Both the position numbers and the translations under genes were made by a program. Below are positions 9,496-20,631 of a stretch of 64,000 bases of DNA, in pieces (the first letter of the stretch is position 1; the number at the start of each line of letters is the position of its first letter). The notes beneath the pieces were generated by a model that was not told the origin of the DNA, ran no database searches, and saw only the letters and a program-made list of their open reading frames with translations. Source of the stretch: Tetracentron sinense (Eukaryota > Streptophyta > Magnoliopsida > Trochodendrales > Trochodendraceae); NCBI GenBank assembly GCA_015143295.1, contig CM026564.1:15364416-15428415 (forward strand), read 5' to 3'.

Positions 9496-12120
9496 CTTGT
9501 TGTTATTATATGCATATGCAATTGAAATCGCGGTTCATGCTAACATGCATGCTCGTGTATGTGTCAATAGTGACCATCGTGGAATGAGGATAGCAAGAGA
9601 GATATGGCATCATAATTCGATTCATCATATAAGCATAGGAGCACTTAAGAAATTTGCAGATTACTTGATCACATTACTTGATCAATTCATCATTCATAAG
9701 AGTACATGCATGAGGCCTATTTCCATTTTCTTCATTCAAGTCATTATTTCATAGTTTAGGTATTTTGTCAAACACTTAGCATGCAAGTTTCCTCATTGTT
9801 CATTTTCTCCTTTTTAGTGCATATTTTACATTCAATCACACAAGGTAAGTTTATTATTTGTGTAATGCCCATCCTCCATTTTCCAATCCACAACCCACAC
9901 ATACCATACATCACCCATTCGGCATCCAATCGCCACATCCAACATCCATCCAAGCATCCATACCATTTCTTTATCTTGTTTATATTTATTAGGGATGATA
10001 CATTTCACAAGAAAGCAAACATAATAGCATAAATCACATTTCATAAAGAAAACTTAGATTTATTGCTAGGGTAAGTTAGTAGGGTGTACTAACCTTGAAG
10101 AAGAGAAGAAAACCCTTGAAAAATGCTGTGGAGAACGCTGCCCTAGCTTGGAATGGGACTCCACACGCACTTGAGGTTGGATTTGAGAGATCCAAGCTTT
10201 TGAGATGGTCATGGGTTCCAAAACCCCTTAATTTTCTCAAGTTGATGCCCTAGGGTGAAAACCCCTTCTCTCCTCTCTCACTCCCTCTCAAAATATGGCT
10301 AAGGATGTTTATGAACACCCTTGGCTCGAGCCAACCCTTAAAAATAAGGGAGGAGTGGCCAAAAGACCAAAAAACCCCTAAAACAATTTCTGAAAATCGC
10401 GTAGGACCGATAGATGACCGATCTACCGGTAGTGGACCGATCGATCGGTGATTATGACCGATATCTCTCGGTCTTGACTGGTGCTGCAGAACGCACTTCA
10501 GTATTCTGGCCAGAACCTTTGACTTGGTGCTCCGATTTTGACGATTTAACTTGCGTTGGATTCGTCTTTCGAAGAGGAACAACTTTTATGTTTTGAAAAA
10601 ATTCTAATTCTTCTTTATTCATGGACAAAAATACCCCTAAGGCTGACTTGTCTACAATGGGTTGCGACAGCCCAAATTTGCAGCCGACCCGATTATGGAA
10701 ATCCCACTTTTGACTCAACCCCGACTCAAAATCAGGGAAAGTGATCAACATGAACCTTTAAGAGGGTTCCAATACCTTTCCAAAAATTCAGTAATCACTC
10801 AATTCTGAGCAATGATGACTAAACTAGAGCCCCTTAAAGTTGTGGTAAATGCCGAACATACCTTTTCGACACCTAGAATAACTTGAGTGTTTTCACGCTC
10901 TTTTCCCCTTGTGTCCAACACCTTACTCACACCTCATAAATCATTCTCCATAAGTCTTTAACCCACCTCAATGATCATTAAATTCACACCGACATGCATG
11001 AGAGGCTCCGGCCTCTCCATGCCTCATGCACTAGCACTATTTTACCAACAACCCATTGAAACACTTAGGGTATTTGTACCCTTGATTTCACCTACTTAGA
11101 GTATCTTTACACTCTCTTTTTACGACTCAAACCATGTACCTAAAACCCTCAATTGACTAATCATAATATCAAGAACACAATGGGAGGCCTTAGGCCTTCA
11201 CACGTACCATACAAGGGCACCTTTCACTGGCACTATTCATAGTATAGTGAACTTGAATTTTCGGGGTTCTACATCCTCCCCCCCTTATAGGAATTTCGTC
11301 CCCGAAATTAGGACGCAATGCGAACGCGCTAGGATACTTTCCCCCACTTCATTTAGTCTTTACGATCCTTCATACCTAGTAGCGCTAAACACGTCCACCG
11401 GACACTTGAATCCCATGTTGACCAATCCCTAGGCTAGGCACCCGTTACTCACAACTAAATCAACAATGCATAATAGTACACATAGAATATATGTAGCATG
11501 CTCATACACATCTATAAACATATATCACATACTTTTGGCCATTTATAGATCGACACCTTGCATTAAGCGCGCCTTGCTCAACTGAGCCCACAAACTTAGA
11601 ACCTAAAACATGACAAAGGATTATCAATCCGGTGCCGACCAACACCTAACTAAGCACTCGCTTATTAGCAAGGCACCCTTGACTAACCATCATCAAGCCA
11701 GTATATAAATCATATGTATTACATAGATAGTATGTTATATACAAGCAACACCTCACACTTCGTTGAAATAGGGTATAATATACACATGAATTAGCCTTAA
11801 CATACAATGTAGGTTTTTCTAGCATGAAATCCTAAGTTCAGTTGAGATTTCAACCGGCTTTCAACTAACAATAATTTGTTAGTCTACATTTAGGAGCAAT
11901 AACAATTCCTAAGTATAACTTGAATTAAGCTCCTAACTATTCAATGAGCATATATTGCTTATGTAAGCGTATCGTATCTATCCAAGTATACACATAATAG
12001 TATAAATATACAATTGGTTTTCCTAGTGAAGCTAAGTTCTTCTGCTTGTTTTCAGGTATTAAATTAATGAGTAGTTTATCCAATTGAGTTATTTACGCAA
12101 CTTCCTCTCAATCTTGGGGA

Positions 12121-12312
12121 CATGTATGATGCTTCTAAGATCTGCATGATGCATGTAGGATGTGTATGATGATTATGAAATCTATGAAGTGAATGATATA
12201 AATGATGCTCATGAGATGCGGGATGCTTATGATGTGTATGAAGTGCGTGTCATGAACGATGCTTATGCCATGCATGATGTATGAGTGTGCATGCCATGTA
12301 TGAAATGCATGT
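12121..12312. repeat. Degenerate ATGATG/TATGA low-complexity repeat
   Basis: About 190 bp dominated by imperfect copies of words such as GATGCTTATGA and GTGTATGATG. The unit length drifts, so it resembles a decayed minisatellite rather than coding sequence. Confidence 0.7.
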
Positions 12313-13092
12313 GGTCCTTGGAGTTTATAATTTTATTTATCATTTTGGACTAGGCATTGGTTCTAGAATGTGCTGCATAAAATGCGCATCTGTATCTAGA
12401 AGCGTGCATCAACATCCCTAAATTGGTTGAAATTTATTGATGTCCATATATGTTCCTACTAGTCGTAGGGTTACATGAACTTGCGTGGACTTATCATCAT
12501 ACCGTGATGTGCGACTTATGCTTATTTGTGTTGCAATACGCATTAAGCGCACTTTAACGGATGAAATTTCACCGGATGCACATAACAGCATATACATCGA
12601 AACCTATGTCCCTTGTTCCGTAATGACTCTAAATCTACTAATCTTGCAAGACACAAGAATCTCCTATAGTCTCACTTGGAAGCAAATCCCTACCTAAATC
12701 TAATAACATAATGTATGATAAGGGACCTACCCCCCCCCCTTGTTAACTAACAACTAACACCTAGGCTAGCCTCTAGTCCGAATATCACATCACTCATGGA
12801 TCTAATTGGGAAACCCGTTCATCAAGCATTGGTTTTCACTTAGCATATAACATATAATATGCCAATCATATATATCATATAATACCACATAACAATTCAA
12901 CACATAATCGTATTAGTATATAAAATTGGGGTTTTCTAGCGTAAATGTACTCTAACTCAGTTGAAATCAACCTGTTCTGGACAAAGACTAAGTGATTTGT
13001 CTACACTTGGAATACGACTCCTAAGCTGAATCTAATGCCTTGGCTTACTCGTGGTATCATTCCCTAAACGACCCTAGAGACCTAAAGCCTAA

Positions 13093-13104
13093 GCTCTGAT
13101 ACCA
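13093..13104 (-). other. Primer-binding site of element C (initiator tRNA-Met)
   Basis: On the minus strand the 12 bases TGGTATCAGAGC, complementary to the 3' end of plant initiator tRNA-Met, lie 4 bp downstream of the 5' LTR. The identical site is in element D (24775-24786). Confidence 0.95.
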
Positions 13105-13108
13105 CTTC

Positions 13109-16020
13109 TGTAACGCCCCAAAATACCCCCTACGATTTTAGGGATACTTTAGGCGTGACTATACGTACCTGCCAAACCATCCTGTCATGAACAAGATAAT
13201 TAAAGTACTAAACAATGATAATCAGAGCGTGGAAGCTAAACATAAATGCGGAAGCGTAAACTAACTTTTTCTTTTCTTCTAAGATTTCCAAAATAGTATT
13301 CCAAGTTAACATATATACAACATGTCTAAGTCTAAGGTGGACTGGCCCACCTATCAAAATGTCAAAATACATAAGCACCCTCTCGTACTCTCCCCTCAAC
13401 AGTAGTCGAGGTAGGGCCACACGTCAAGGTCTCGGTCCGCCTGAGACTGCAGTGGGATAGACGGCTCTCTCTCCTCGATATACTCTTCCTCGACCCAAGG
13501 CTCTAGGTCGAGGGCTCCCTCAGTACCTGCCGACATGAAAGTATGGCTGAGCATGGAATACTCAGGGAGTACAAGCTTCTAGCTATCCATAACAATAATA
13601 AACACGCAAGGAGTAGTACAATACCAATCATCAATTCCAGGCGATAGTAAGATCATAGAATCAAACAATATTAAACATGGAGCAATATTATCATCTTGAT
13701 GTGCATGAATGCAAAAAGGCCAACAAAACTCATGCTTGAAAACCTGTTTCCATGTCTCGGTATGCATTGTAAAAATCATGTATGCGTGCATGCATGAATG
13801 TCTTGTCATCATCTTGTAACCTTGCATCTTGTAACTTGTGAGCTAGAGGCTAGCACCCGAATCTCCCTGGGCTGCCAACCTCCTTGATATGCAACGCACT
13901 TGTGAGCCAGAGGTTAGTACCTGAATGTCCCTGGGCTACCAACCTCCTTGATATGCAATGTTTTCTTGTGAGCCAGAGGCTAGCACCCGAATCCCCCTGG
14001 GCTGCCAACCTCCTTGATATGCAATGCACTTGTGAGCCAGAGGTTAGTACCCGAATGTCCCTGGGCTACCAACCTCCTTGATATACAATATTTTCTTGTG
14101 AGCCAGAGGCTAGCACCCGAATCCCCCCTGGGCTGCCAACCTCCTTGATATGCAATGCACTTGTGAGCCAGAGGTTAGTACCCGAATGTCCCTGGGCTAC
14201 CAACCTCCTTGATATGCAATATTTTCTTGTTGTTATTATATGCATATGCAATTGAAATCGCGATTCATGCTAACATGCGTGCTCGTGTATGTGTCAATAG
14301 TGACCATCGTGGAATGAGGATAGCAAGAGAGACATGGCATCATAATTCGATTCATCATATAAGCATAGGAGCACTTAAGAAATTTGCACATTACTTGATC
14401 ACATTACTTAATCAATTCATCATTCATAAGAGTACATGCATGAGGCCTATTTCCATTTTCTTCATTCAAGTTATTATTTCATAGTTTAGGTATTTTTTCA
14501 AACACTTAGCATGCAAGTTTCCTCATTGTTCATTTTCTCCTTTTTAGTGCATATTTTACATTCAATCACACAAGGTAAGTTTATTATTTGTGTAATGCCC
14601 ATCCTCCATTTTCCAATCCACAACCCACACATACCATACATCACCCATTCGGCATCCAATCGCCACATCCAACATCCATCCAAGCATCCATACCATTTCT
14701 TTATCTTGTTTATATTTATTAGGGATGATACATTTCACAAGAAAGCAAACATAATAGCATAAATCACATTTCATAAAGAAAACTTAGATTTATTGCTAGG
14801 GTAAGTTAGTAGGGTGTACTAACCTTGAAGAAGAGAAGAAAACCCTTGAAAAATGTTGTGGAGAACGCTGCCCTAGCTTGGAATGGGACTCCACACGTGC
14901 TTGAGGTTGGATTTGAGAGATCCAAACTTTTGAGATGGTCATGGGTTCCAAAACCCCTTGATTTTCTCAAGTTGATGCCCTAGGGTGAAAACCCCTTCTC
15001 TCCTCTCTCACTCCCTCTCAAAATATGGCTAAGGGTGTTTATGAACACCCTTGGCTCGAGCCAACCCTTAAAAATAAGGGTGGAGTGGCCAAAAGACCAA
15101 AACACCTCTAAAAAATTTTCTGAAAATCGCGTAGGACCAATAGATGACCGATCTACCGGTAGTGGACCGATCGATCGGTGATTATGACCGATCTACCGGT
15201 AGTGAACCGATCTCTCGGTCTTGACTGGTGCTGCAGAACGCACTTCAGTATTTTGGCCATAACTTTTGACTCAGTGCTCCGATTTTGACGATTCAACTTG
15301 CGTTGAATTTTTCTTTCGAAGAGGAATAACTTTTATGTTTTGAAAAAATTCTAATTCTTCTTTATTCATGGACAAAAATACCCCTAAGGCTGACTGGTCT
15401 GCAATGGGTTGCGACAGCCCAAATTTGCAGCCGACCCAATTTTGGAAATCCCACTTTTGACTCAACCCCGACTCAAAATCAGGGAAAGTGATCAACAGGA
15501 AACTTTAAGAGGGTTCCAATACCTTTCCACAAATTCAGTAATCACTCAATTCTGAGCAATGATGACTAAACTAGAGCCCCTTAAAGTTGTGGTAAATGCC
15601 GAAACATACCTTTTCGACACCTAGAATACCTTGAGTGTTTTCACACTCTTTTCCCCTTGTGTCCAACACCCTACTCACACCTCATAAATCATTCTCCATA
15701 AGTCTTTAACCCACCTCAATGATCATTAAATTCACACCGACATGCATGAGAGGCTCCGGCCTCTCCATGCCTCATGCACTAGCACTATTCACCAACAACC
15801 CATTGAAACACTTAGGGTATTTGTACCCTTGATTTCACCTACTTAGAGTATCTTTACACTCTCTTTTTACGACTCAAACCATGTACCTAAAACCCTCAAT
15901 TGACTAATCATAATATCAAGAACACAATGGGAGGCCTTAGGCCTTCACACATACCATACAAGGGCACCATTCACTGGCACTATTCATAGTATAGTGAACT
16001 TGAATTTCCGGGGTTCTACA
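13109..16020 (-). mobile_element. 5' LTR of element C
   Basis: A 2912-bp LTR with plus-strand ends TGTAACG and TCTACA. It is adjacent to the PBS on the left and to the TAAGC target copy (16021-16025) on the right. It is uninterrupted and serves as the reference for the split 3' LTR. It has a 16-bp extra CGATCG-type unit near 15190 and one minisatellite dimer fewer than its partner. Confidence 0.92.
13835..14225. repeat. 65-bp minisatellite, six units, in the 5' LTR of C
   Basis: The same alternating unit as at 8974-9495, with three dimers. LTRs are identical at insertion, so the difference in copy number arose after C inserted. Confidence 0.9.
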
Positions 16021-16025
16021 TAAGC

Positions 16026-17305
16026 GGCGCTGCAAGGTTGGAGAACCCCTCTACAAATCTTCTGTAATAGCCTGCCAACCCAAAGAAACTGTGTATCTCT
16101 GTGACACTCTTGGGCCTCGCCCAACTTATGACTGCCTCTATTTTCTTCGGATCTACCGAGATGCCTTCCGCATAAACAACGTGGCCTAGGAATGCCACTG
16201 CTTAAAACCAAAATTCACACTTGCTTAGTTTGGCATGCAATTTGTGCTCTCTCAACATTTCCAAAGCAATGCGGAGGTCTCGCACATGATCTTCCTGTGT
16301 CTGGGAATAGACCAGGATATCATCGACAAACACTATCACGCATCGATCCATGCATGGTCGGAATACCCAATTCATCAGATCCATAAAAGCTACCGTGCAT
16401 TTGTGAGACTAAAAGGCATCACCATGAACTCGTAATGCCCATACCAAGTCCTGAAAGCAATTTTAGGAACATCTTCAACTGGTGGTAACCCAACTGAAGA
16501 TCAATCTTAGAGAAAAATCTCGCTCTCTTTAACTAATCGAACAGGTCATCAATCCTAGGCAATGGATACCTATTCTTTATAGTGACCTTGTTTAACTGGC
16601 TGTAATCGATGCACATCCGCATCGAGCCATCCTTCTTCTTAACAAATAAAACCGAGGCACCCCACGGCGAGACACTTGGTCGAATGAAACCAAGGCCTTG
16701 CATCTCCTCCAACTGTGTCTTCAACTCCTTGAGTTCAATTGGGGTCATCCTGTATGGAGCCCGGAAGATGGGAGCTGTGCCTGGTGCAAGCTCGATCACA
16801 AACTCAATCTCCCTATCTAGAGGCAACTCTGGCAACTCCTCTGGAAATACATCCAGGAATTCACTCATGACCGGGATAGTCGAAGAGTCCTTTGCCTCGG
16901 GGTTCACTAGGCTCAACGCCGCAATACGGGCAATATCTTTACTTCTCAACCCCTGAAAGTGAAATGGCTTTCCTTTCACCGGCTTGAAGAGTACCATTTT
17001 CTCGAAGCAAGCTACGTTTCCATGATGAGCTGCTAACCAATCAATTCCCAAGATAACGTCGAAGTCCTGGAATCCGAGGACGATGAGATCGACTGCTAAT
17101 TCGTGGCTTCCCACTTGACCTATACTTCCTCTGAAAATGCCATTGGATATCACTGTCTTGTCGAGAGGAGTCAAAATGAATAACTCCGGTTTTAGTTGAC
17201 TAGGCACCATAGAAAAGCCTTGGGAAAAACTCGGCAAGACAAATGAATGAGTAGACCCAGTGTCGATCAGCACTCTAGCCAAACATTCATTGACTAATGG
17301 GGTTC
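16026..17305 (-). pseudogene. pol: Element B pol, N-terminal part: protease and reverse transcriptase
   Basis: A continuous frame from 17282 to 16533 holds the aspartic protease ([10 protein letters not shown], catalytic Asp in DTG) and the start of RT ([31 protein letters not shown], ending at [11 protein letters not shown]). There a CAG codon has become TAG. Beyond it the RT palm survives in separate frames: [16 protein letters not shown] with the catalytic FVDD (16384-16202), then the connection region with [20 protein letters not shown] (16198-16016). A short deletion compared with D lies between these two parts. The left end stops at the target site of C, and the rest of pol continues at 5788. 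Confidence 0.88.
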
Positions 17306-17370
17306 CTGAAATTTTAACTAGCTAAGTTAATCCAAGCATCAACATCATAAGTATAGGTATATAAATATAT
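17306..17370 (-). other. Remnant of the gag/protease intron in element B
   Basis: These 65 bp match the 3' end of the AT-rich segment of D (23039 onward), including the TTTCAG acceptor directly before the codons leading to LIDTG. The remainder was separated when D inserted at 17371. Confidence 0.65.
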
Positions 17371-18164
17371 TATCGCGACCCAAAACCCACCCTAGGAGTT
17401 AGAGTGAACTTTGGATGACTAATCATGGCTTACATGACTTGCTTGACAAACCAACCTACAAAAACCCACAGAGCATATACAATAGAGGATGACAGCGGAA
17501 ACATAACTATAAAACACAGCGGAAGTCTAACAACCTCTAAGTGTATACACATGGTCCAAGTTTAATACAAAGAAGTCAAAACAAAGAAAGTGCGGACATG
17601 CCCGCCAAAATACATGGATATAATCACTCATGCTCACCCACAGCTAATCCACTCAGAATCTAACACCACCTACTGATAACCCTCTACGGGAGGTTCCTCC
17701 AAAGGTTCCTCGACGTACTCCTCCTCCACCCATGGACCAAGAGCACAAACATCAAATGGAGCAGCAGCTCCCTCAGAACCTGCCGACATAAGAAGTACGG
17801 TTGAGCATGGAATACTCAGCAGGTACTAAATACTAACCAACAGTTATAGCAAGAGATAGCAATGCATACCCAGGAAACAATATAGATATATATGAATCAG
17901 GAACAGTTAATATCATACCAGGAAATAAGGAAATTCATAATCATGCTTGCAGTTCATGAAAAGCCGATAAAACCCTTGAAATCTTGTGCACTTGACTTGA
18001 CTTGGAATATCTTTTCGTACTTGAAAGCTTGTCGTGTTTGTCTTGCTTGATCCTGTCGAGCGTGTCATACGTGTCATGTCATGCATGTCATGCGTGCTTG
18101 CTTGTGATCATGTAACTTGTGAGATACACTTGTGAGATATCCTTGTGAGATGCGCTTGAGAGAT

Positions 18165-18305
18165 GCCTTGAGAGGGAAGGGAGACCCTTCTTTATGCAAT
18201 GCACTTGAGAGGGAAGGGAGACCCTTCTTCATGATATGTATGTACTTGCGAGGGAAGGGAGGCCCTTCTTCATGATATGCACTTGTGAGTGAGGGGAGAC
18301 CCCTC
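18165..18305. repeat. 36-43 bp tandem repeat in the 3' LTR of D
   Basis: Four imperfect units with a core GGGAAGGGAG(A/G)CCCTTC, each preceded by a variant of CACTTGAGA or ACTTGCGA. The 5' LTR has the same set at 25585-25725. Confidence 0.8.
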
Positions 18306-19214
18306 GTGGAATGTTGGTTCTTGTTTTCTTGTGAAAAGCGAGGTAAAACATATCGTAGGATATGTCCCACCTCTAACCATGTTCTTGAAAACCTCGATAA
18401 ATCATGTCATGCATGCCGTGCTCGTGGGAATCGTGTACATACTTGCATTTAAATTTAAATATGACATTTGGGTAATTCACAACACATATAACATCAATGA
18501 TTGAGCAATGTAATATTCACATCATTTAGGGAAAGCAAGAAAACACACTACCATAACCCTAGCAATTTCCATGAATGTTTAAGCATGCAATTTCTTTATT
18601 TATTATTCATTTCATTCATCTTGGCATTTCATCAAACATGGTGTGTTCATTATTGATTTACCCTACAACATGCTTTTCTAGATGGGTTTTACTCAAATCA
18701 TGCATGTATGTTCATTATTGGAACAATGCCCTCCCCATTTTAATCATCACAACACAACCATTGGCATCCAATTGCCCATTGCATCTCCATTCACCATTCA
18801 CAACCATCCATCTCATAGCACATGTGTACATAAGGAAAATAAAGAGAAATAAAGGGAAAAGAGGAACTATAACTAGGAGGGTAGTAAGAAGTACCGACCT
18901 TGATCAAGTGAGGAAGAAATCCCCTTCCAAAAACGACCGTGAGTTGCTGCCTTAGCTTGAGGAGATGCTCCTCACGAGCTTGTGTCTTGATCTTGAAGAA
19001 AACGGGCTTGGGGTTGATCTAGGGTCTCAAAACCCCTTTGATTCTTCTCCAAAAGCAAAACCCTAGCTTAGGAAACCCTTTCTCCTCTCTTCTAATCCCC
19101 CAAATCTTCTAAGTGTTGAGAATGAGCCCCAAAGGCTCGGGTTAAACTCTTAAGGTAAGAGTGAACCGACCGAAAGACCATAATACCCTTACTGAAATTT
19201 CTGCAAAAACCCGA

Positions 19215-19402
19215 GTACCGAGCGATCGGTGTTAATGACCGATCGATCGGTTGCCTACCGAGCGATTGGTGTGTTGACCGAGCTCTCGACCAAGAATCAA
19301 CTCTCTGGAAAATTTCCCCATACAAAAATCTTGACCAGTCGATAGCTACCGATCGATCGGTTTTGGACCGATCGATCGCTCTATGGACCGAGCGATCGGT
19401 TG
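19215..19402. repeat. CGATCG palindrome cluster in the 3' LTR of D
   Basis: Seven or so palindromic units (CCGATCGATCGG, CCGAGCGATCGG and variants) spaced about 25-35 bp, in the same position relative to the LTR start as in the solo LTR. Confidence 0.8.
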
Positions 19403-19612
19403 CCTGTAGGTCCAGACTGTTTTGGCCATATCTTTTGACTCGTTCGTCCGATTTTGACGATTTACCTTGCATTGGGTTCGTACTTCGAAAACGAACATTT
19501 TTGACGTTTCAGAATTTCTAATTTCTTCCTTATTTATTAATTATACCTCTTTAAAGGCAAAATGGCAACGAAAGTGTCATGCATTAAATGTGAAAAGGTC
19601 CGGGGCTCTACA

Positions 19613-19626
19613 TCCTCCCCCCCTTA
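19613..19626 (-). other. Polypurine tract of element D
   Basis: On the minus strand AAGGGGGGGGAGGA directly precedes the TG of the 3' LTR. The equivalent tract in C (11274-11287) is nearly identical. Confidence 0.9.
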
Positions 19627-19713
19627 CAAAAATTTCGTCCTCGAAATTTAGACGCTACTTGCATTACAAACCAAAAAGAAAATTACAAGTCATATACAAA
19701 CTTATACAAAAAA

Positions 19714-20631
19714 TCATTCAAATAATTCTGGGTACTTCGCTTTGATTTCGGCTTCACGCTCCCATGTAGCTTCTTCCCAAGCATGGTGTTGCCATTGTAT
19801 AAGAACCAAAGGGATTGTCTTGTTGCGAAGCACTTGCTCTCTTCGATCCAAAATCTGAACCGGCTTTTCAATCAAGGTGAGGTCCTCTCGAATCTCCAAC
19901 GGTTCCAAGTCTATGACATGCGAAGGATCCGCAATATACTTCCGAAGCATAGACGCATGGAAAACGTTGTGAACTGCGGCCATGTGAGGTGGGAGAGCTA
20001 CCCTGTAAGCAACCTCACCAACTCGCATGATAATCTCAAAAGGCCCAACATACCGAGGACTGAGCTTGCCTCGCTTGCCAAATCTCACGATCCCTTTGCT
20101 AGGAGATACTTTCACAAAGACTTGATCCCCTACTTGAAATTCCAAGTCCCTACAGTGCGTGTCCGCATAACTTTTCTGGCGATCTTGATCGGCTTTCAAT
20201 CGATCCCGAATGATCTTAACTGTGTTTGCAGTTTGCTCAATCAACTCCGGACCAAGTACTTTCCTTTCTCCTACCTCATCCCAATATAGAGGAGACCTAC
20301 AATTTCGCCCATACAAGGCCTCAAATGGCGCCATTTGGATACTCGCCTGATAGCTGTTATTATAGGCGAATTCAACCAAAGGCAAGTGCTCTTCCCAACT
20401 GCCTCTGAAATCCAACATATAAGCCCGAAGCATGTCTTCAATGACTTGGTTCACTCTCTCGGTTTGTCCATCCGTCTGTGGATGAAAAGCGGTGCTGAAA
20501 TCAAGTCGGGAACCCATAGCCTCTTGGAAACTTTTTCAAAATCTTGACGTGAATCTTGGATCCCGATCCGACACAATACTGACGGGCACTCCGTGCAACC
20601 TCACCACTTCCTTGATGTATAGAGCGGCCAA
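19714..20631 (-). pseudogene. pol: Element D integrase core, GPF/Y module and chromodomain-like tail
   Basis: This continues the pol frame beyond the TAG at 20632-20634. It holds the second catalytic Asp ([10 protein letters not shown]), then a TGG-to-TGA stop at 20536-20538. From 20517 an open 267-codon frame carries the catalytic Glu of the DDE triad in GQTERVNQVIEDML, FEALYGRNCRSPLYW, the GPF/Y module (LSPRYVGPFEI) and the C-terminal region with HNVFHASMLRKY, DPSHV and EEATWE before KYPELF. That last part is the chromodomain-like targeting module of Tekay/Del elements, thought to guide integration to certain chromatin. The stops separate the catalytic residues, so the integrase is dead. 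Confidence 0.88.

Larger units (their letters stand above)
5794..11273 (-). mobile_element. 3' LTR of element C, interrupted by a solo LTR
   Basis: Plus-strand ends are TGTAACGCCCC and TCTACA. The LTR proper is 5794-6111 plus 8566-11273, about 3.03 kb once the solo LTR and one TSD copy are removed. It matches 13109-16020 over its length. It carries eight copies of a 65-bp minisatellite against six in the partner, which explains most of the length difference. A polypurine tract follows at 11274. Confidence 0.9.
11274..13108 (-). mobile_element. Internal region of element C, non-coding
   Basis: The polypurine tract (11274-11287) is on the left and the PBS on the right. I find no gag, protease, RT or integrase motif on either strand, and the longest open frames are about 60-70 codons without recognisable content. 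There is an ATG-rich low-complexity stretch at 12121-12312, a C homopolymer near 12731, and an imperfect internal repeat (about 11815-11935 resembling 12925-13040, both with TTTTCTAGC and a CAGTTGA core). The outermost ~40 bp at each end closely match D. Confidence 0.85.
5794..16020 (-). mobile_element. Element C: non-autonomous LTR retrotransposon (LARD-like)
   Basis: Two LTRs of about 2.9-3.0 kb (3' LTR 5794-11273 with a nested solo LTR; 5' LTR 13109-16020) flank only about 1.84 kb of internal DNA with no coding region for gag or pol. It has what mobilisation needs: a polypurine tract at 11274, an initiator tRNA-Met primer-binding site at 13093-13104, TG...CA-type ends and a 5-bp target duplication. 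The termini and the sequence around PBS and PPT closely match element D, so it was probably mobilised in trans by a B/D-type autonomous element. By eye the two LTRs differ by roughly 2% over the compared kilobase, implying a fairly recent insertion. Confidence 0.9.
1654..17370 (-). mobile_element. Element B: outer Ty3/gypsy (Tekay/Del-type) retrotransposon, disrupted
   Basis: B is a minus-strand chromovirus. Its 3' LTR (1654-3863) is followed rightwards by a polypurine tract, integrase, RNase H and, beyond a 10.2-kb insertion (element C, 5794-16020), by RT and protease up to 17305. At 17370 it is broken again by element D, inside the segment read as an intron. Its gag, primer-binding site and 5' LTR are not seen in the window. 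The pol pieces are collinear with D but carry more stops and frameshifts, which fits an older insertion. The order of domains (PR-RT-RH-IN with a C-terminal chromodomain-like tail) is that of Ty3/gypsy. Confidence 0.85.
17371..19612 (-). mobile_element. 3' LTR of element D
   Basis: A full-length 2242-bp LTR. Plus-strand ends are TATCGCGACCC (TG mutated to TA) and GCTCTACA. It contains the 32-nt hairpin (17795-17826), four copies of the GGGAAGGGAGACCC repeat (18165-18305) and a CGATCG palindrome cluster (19215-19402). It is followed by the polypurine tract at 19613. Confidence 0.93.

Noticed and set aside
9479-10044. Identical pairs of small open frames at 9479-10044 and 14209-14774
   Set aside because: They are duplicated because the two regions are the two LTRs of element C, not because of protein-level conservation.
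12485-12697. A 70-codon open frame inside element C
   Set aside because: Length expected by chance in 1.8 kb, no recognisable motif, and not positioned like gag.
13093-13104. tRNA-Met-like sequence
   Set aside because: Only the 12-nt complement of the tRNA 3' end is present next to an LTR. This is a primer-binding site, not a tRNA gene.
19714-20517. Element D as a CRM-type centromeric chromovirus
   Set aside because: The C-terminus (EEATWE, KYPELF after NVFHASMLRKY) is of Tekay/Del type, and no CRM-specific tail is visible. Proximity to the satellite alone is not evidence.
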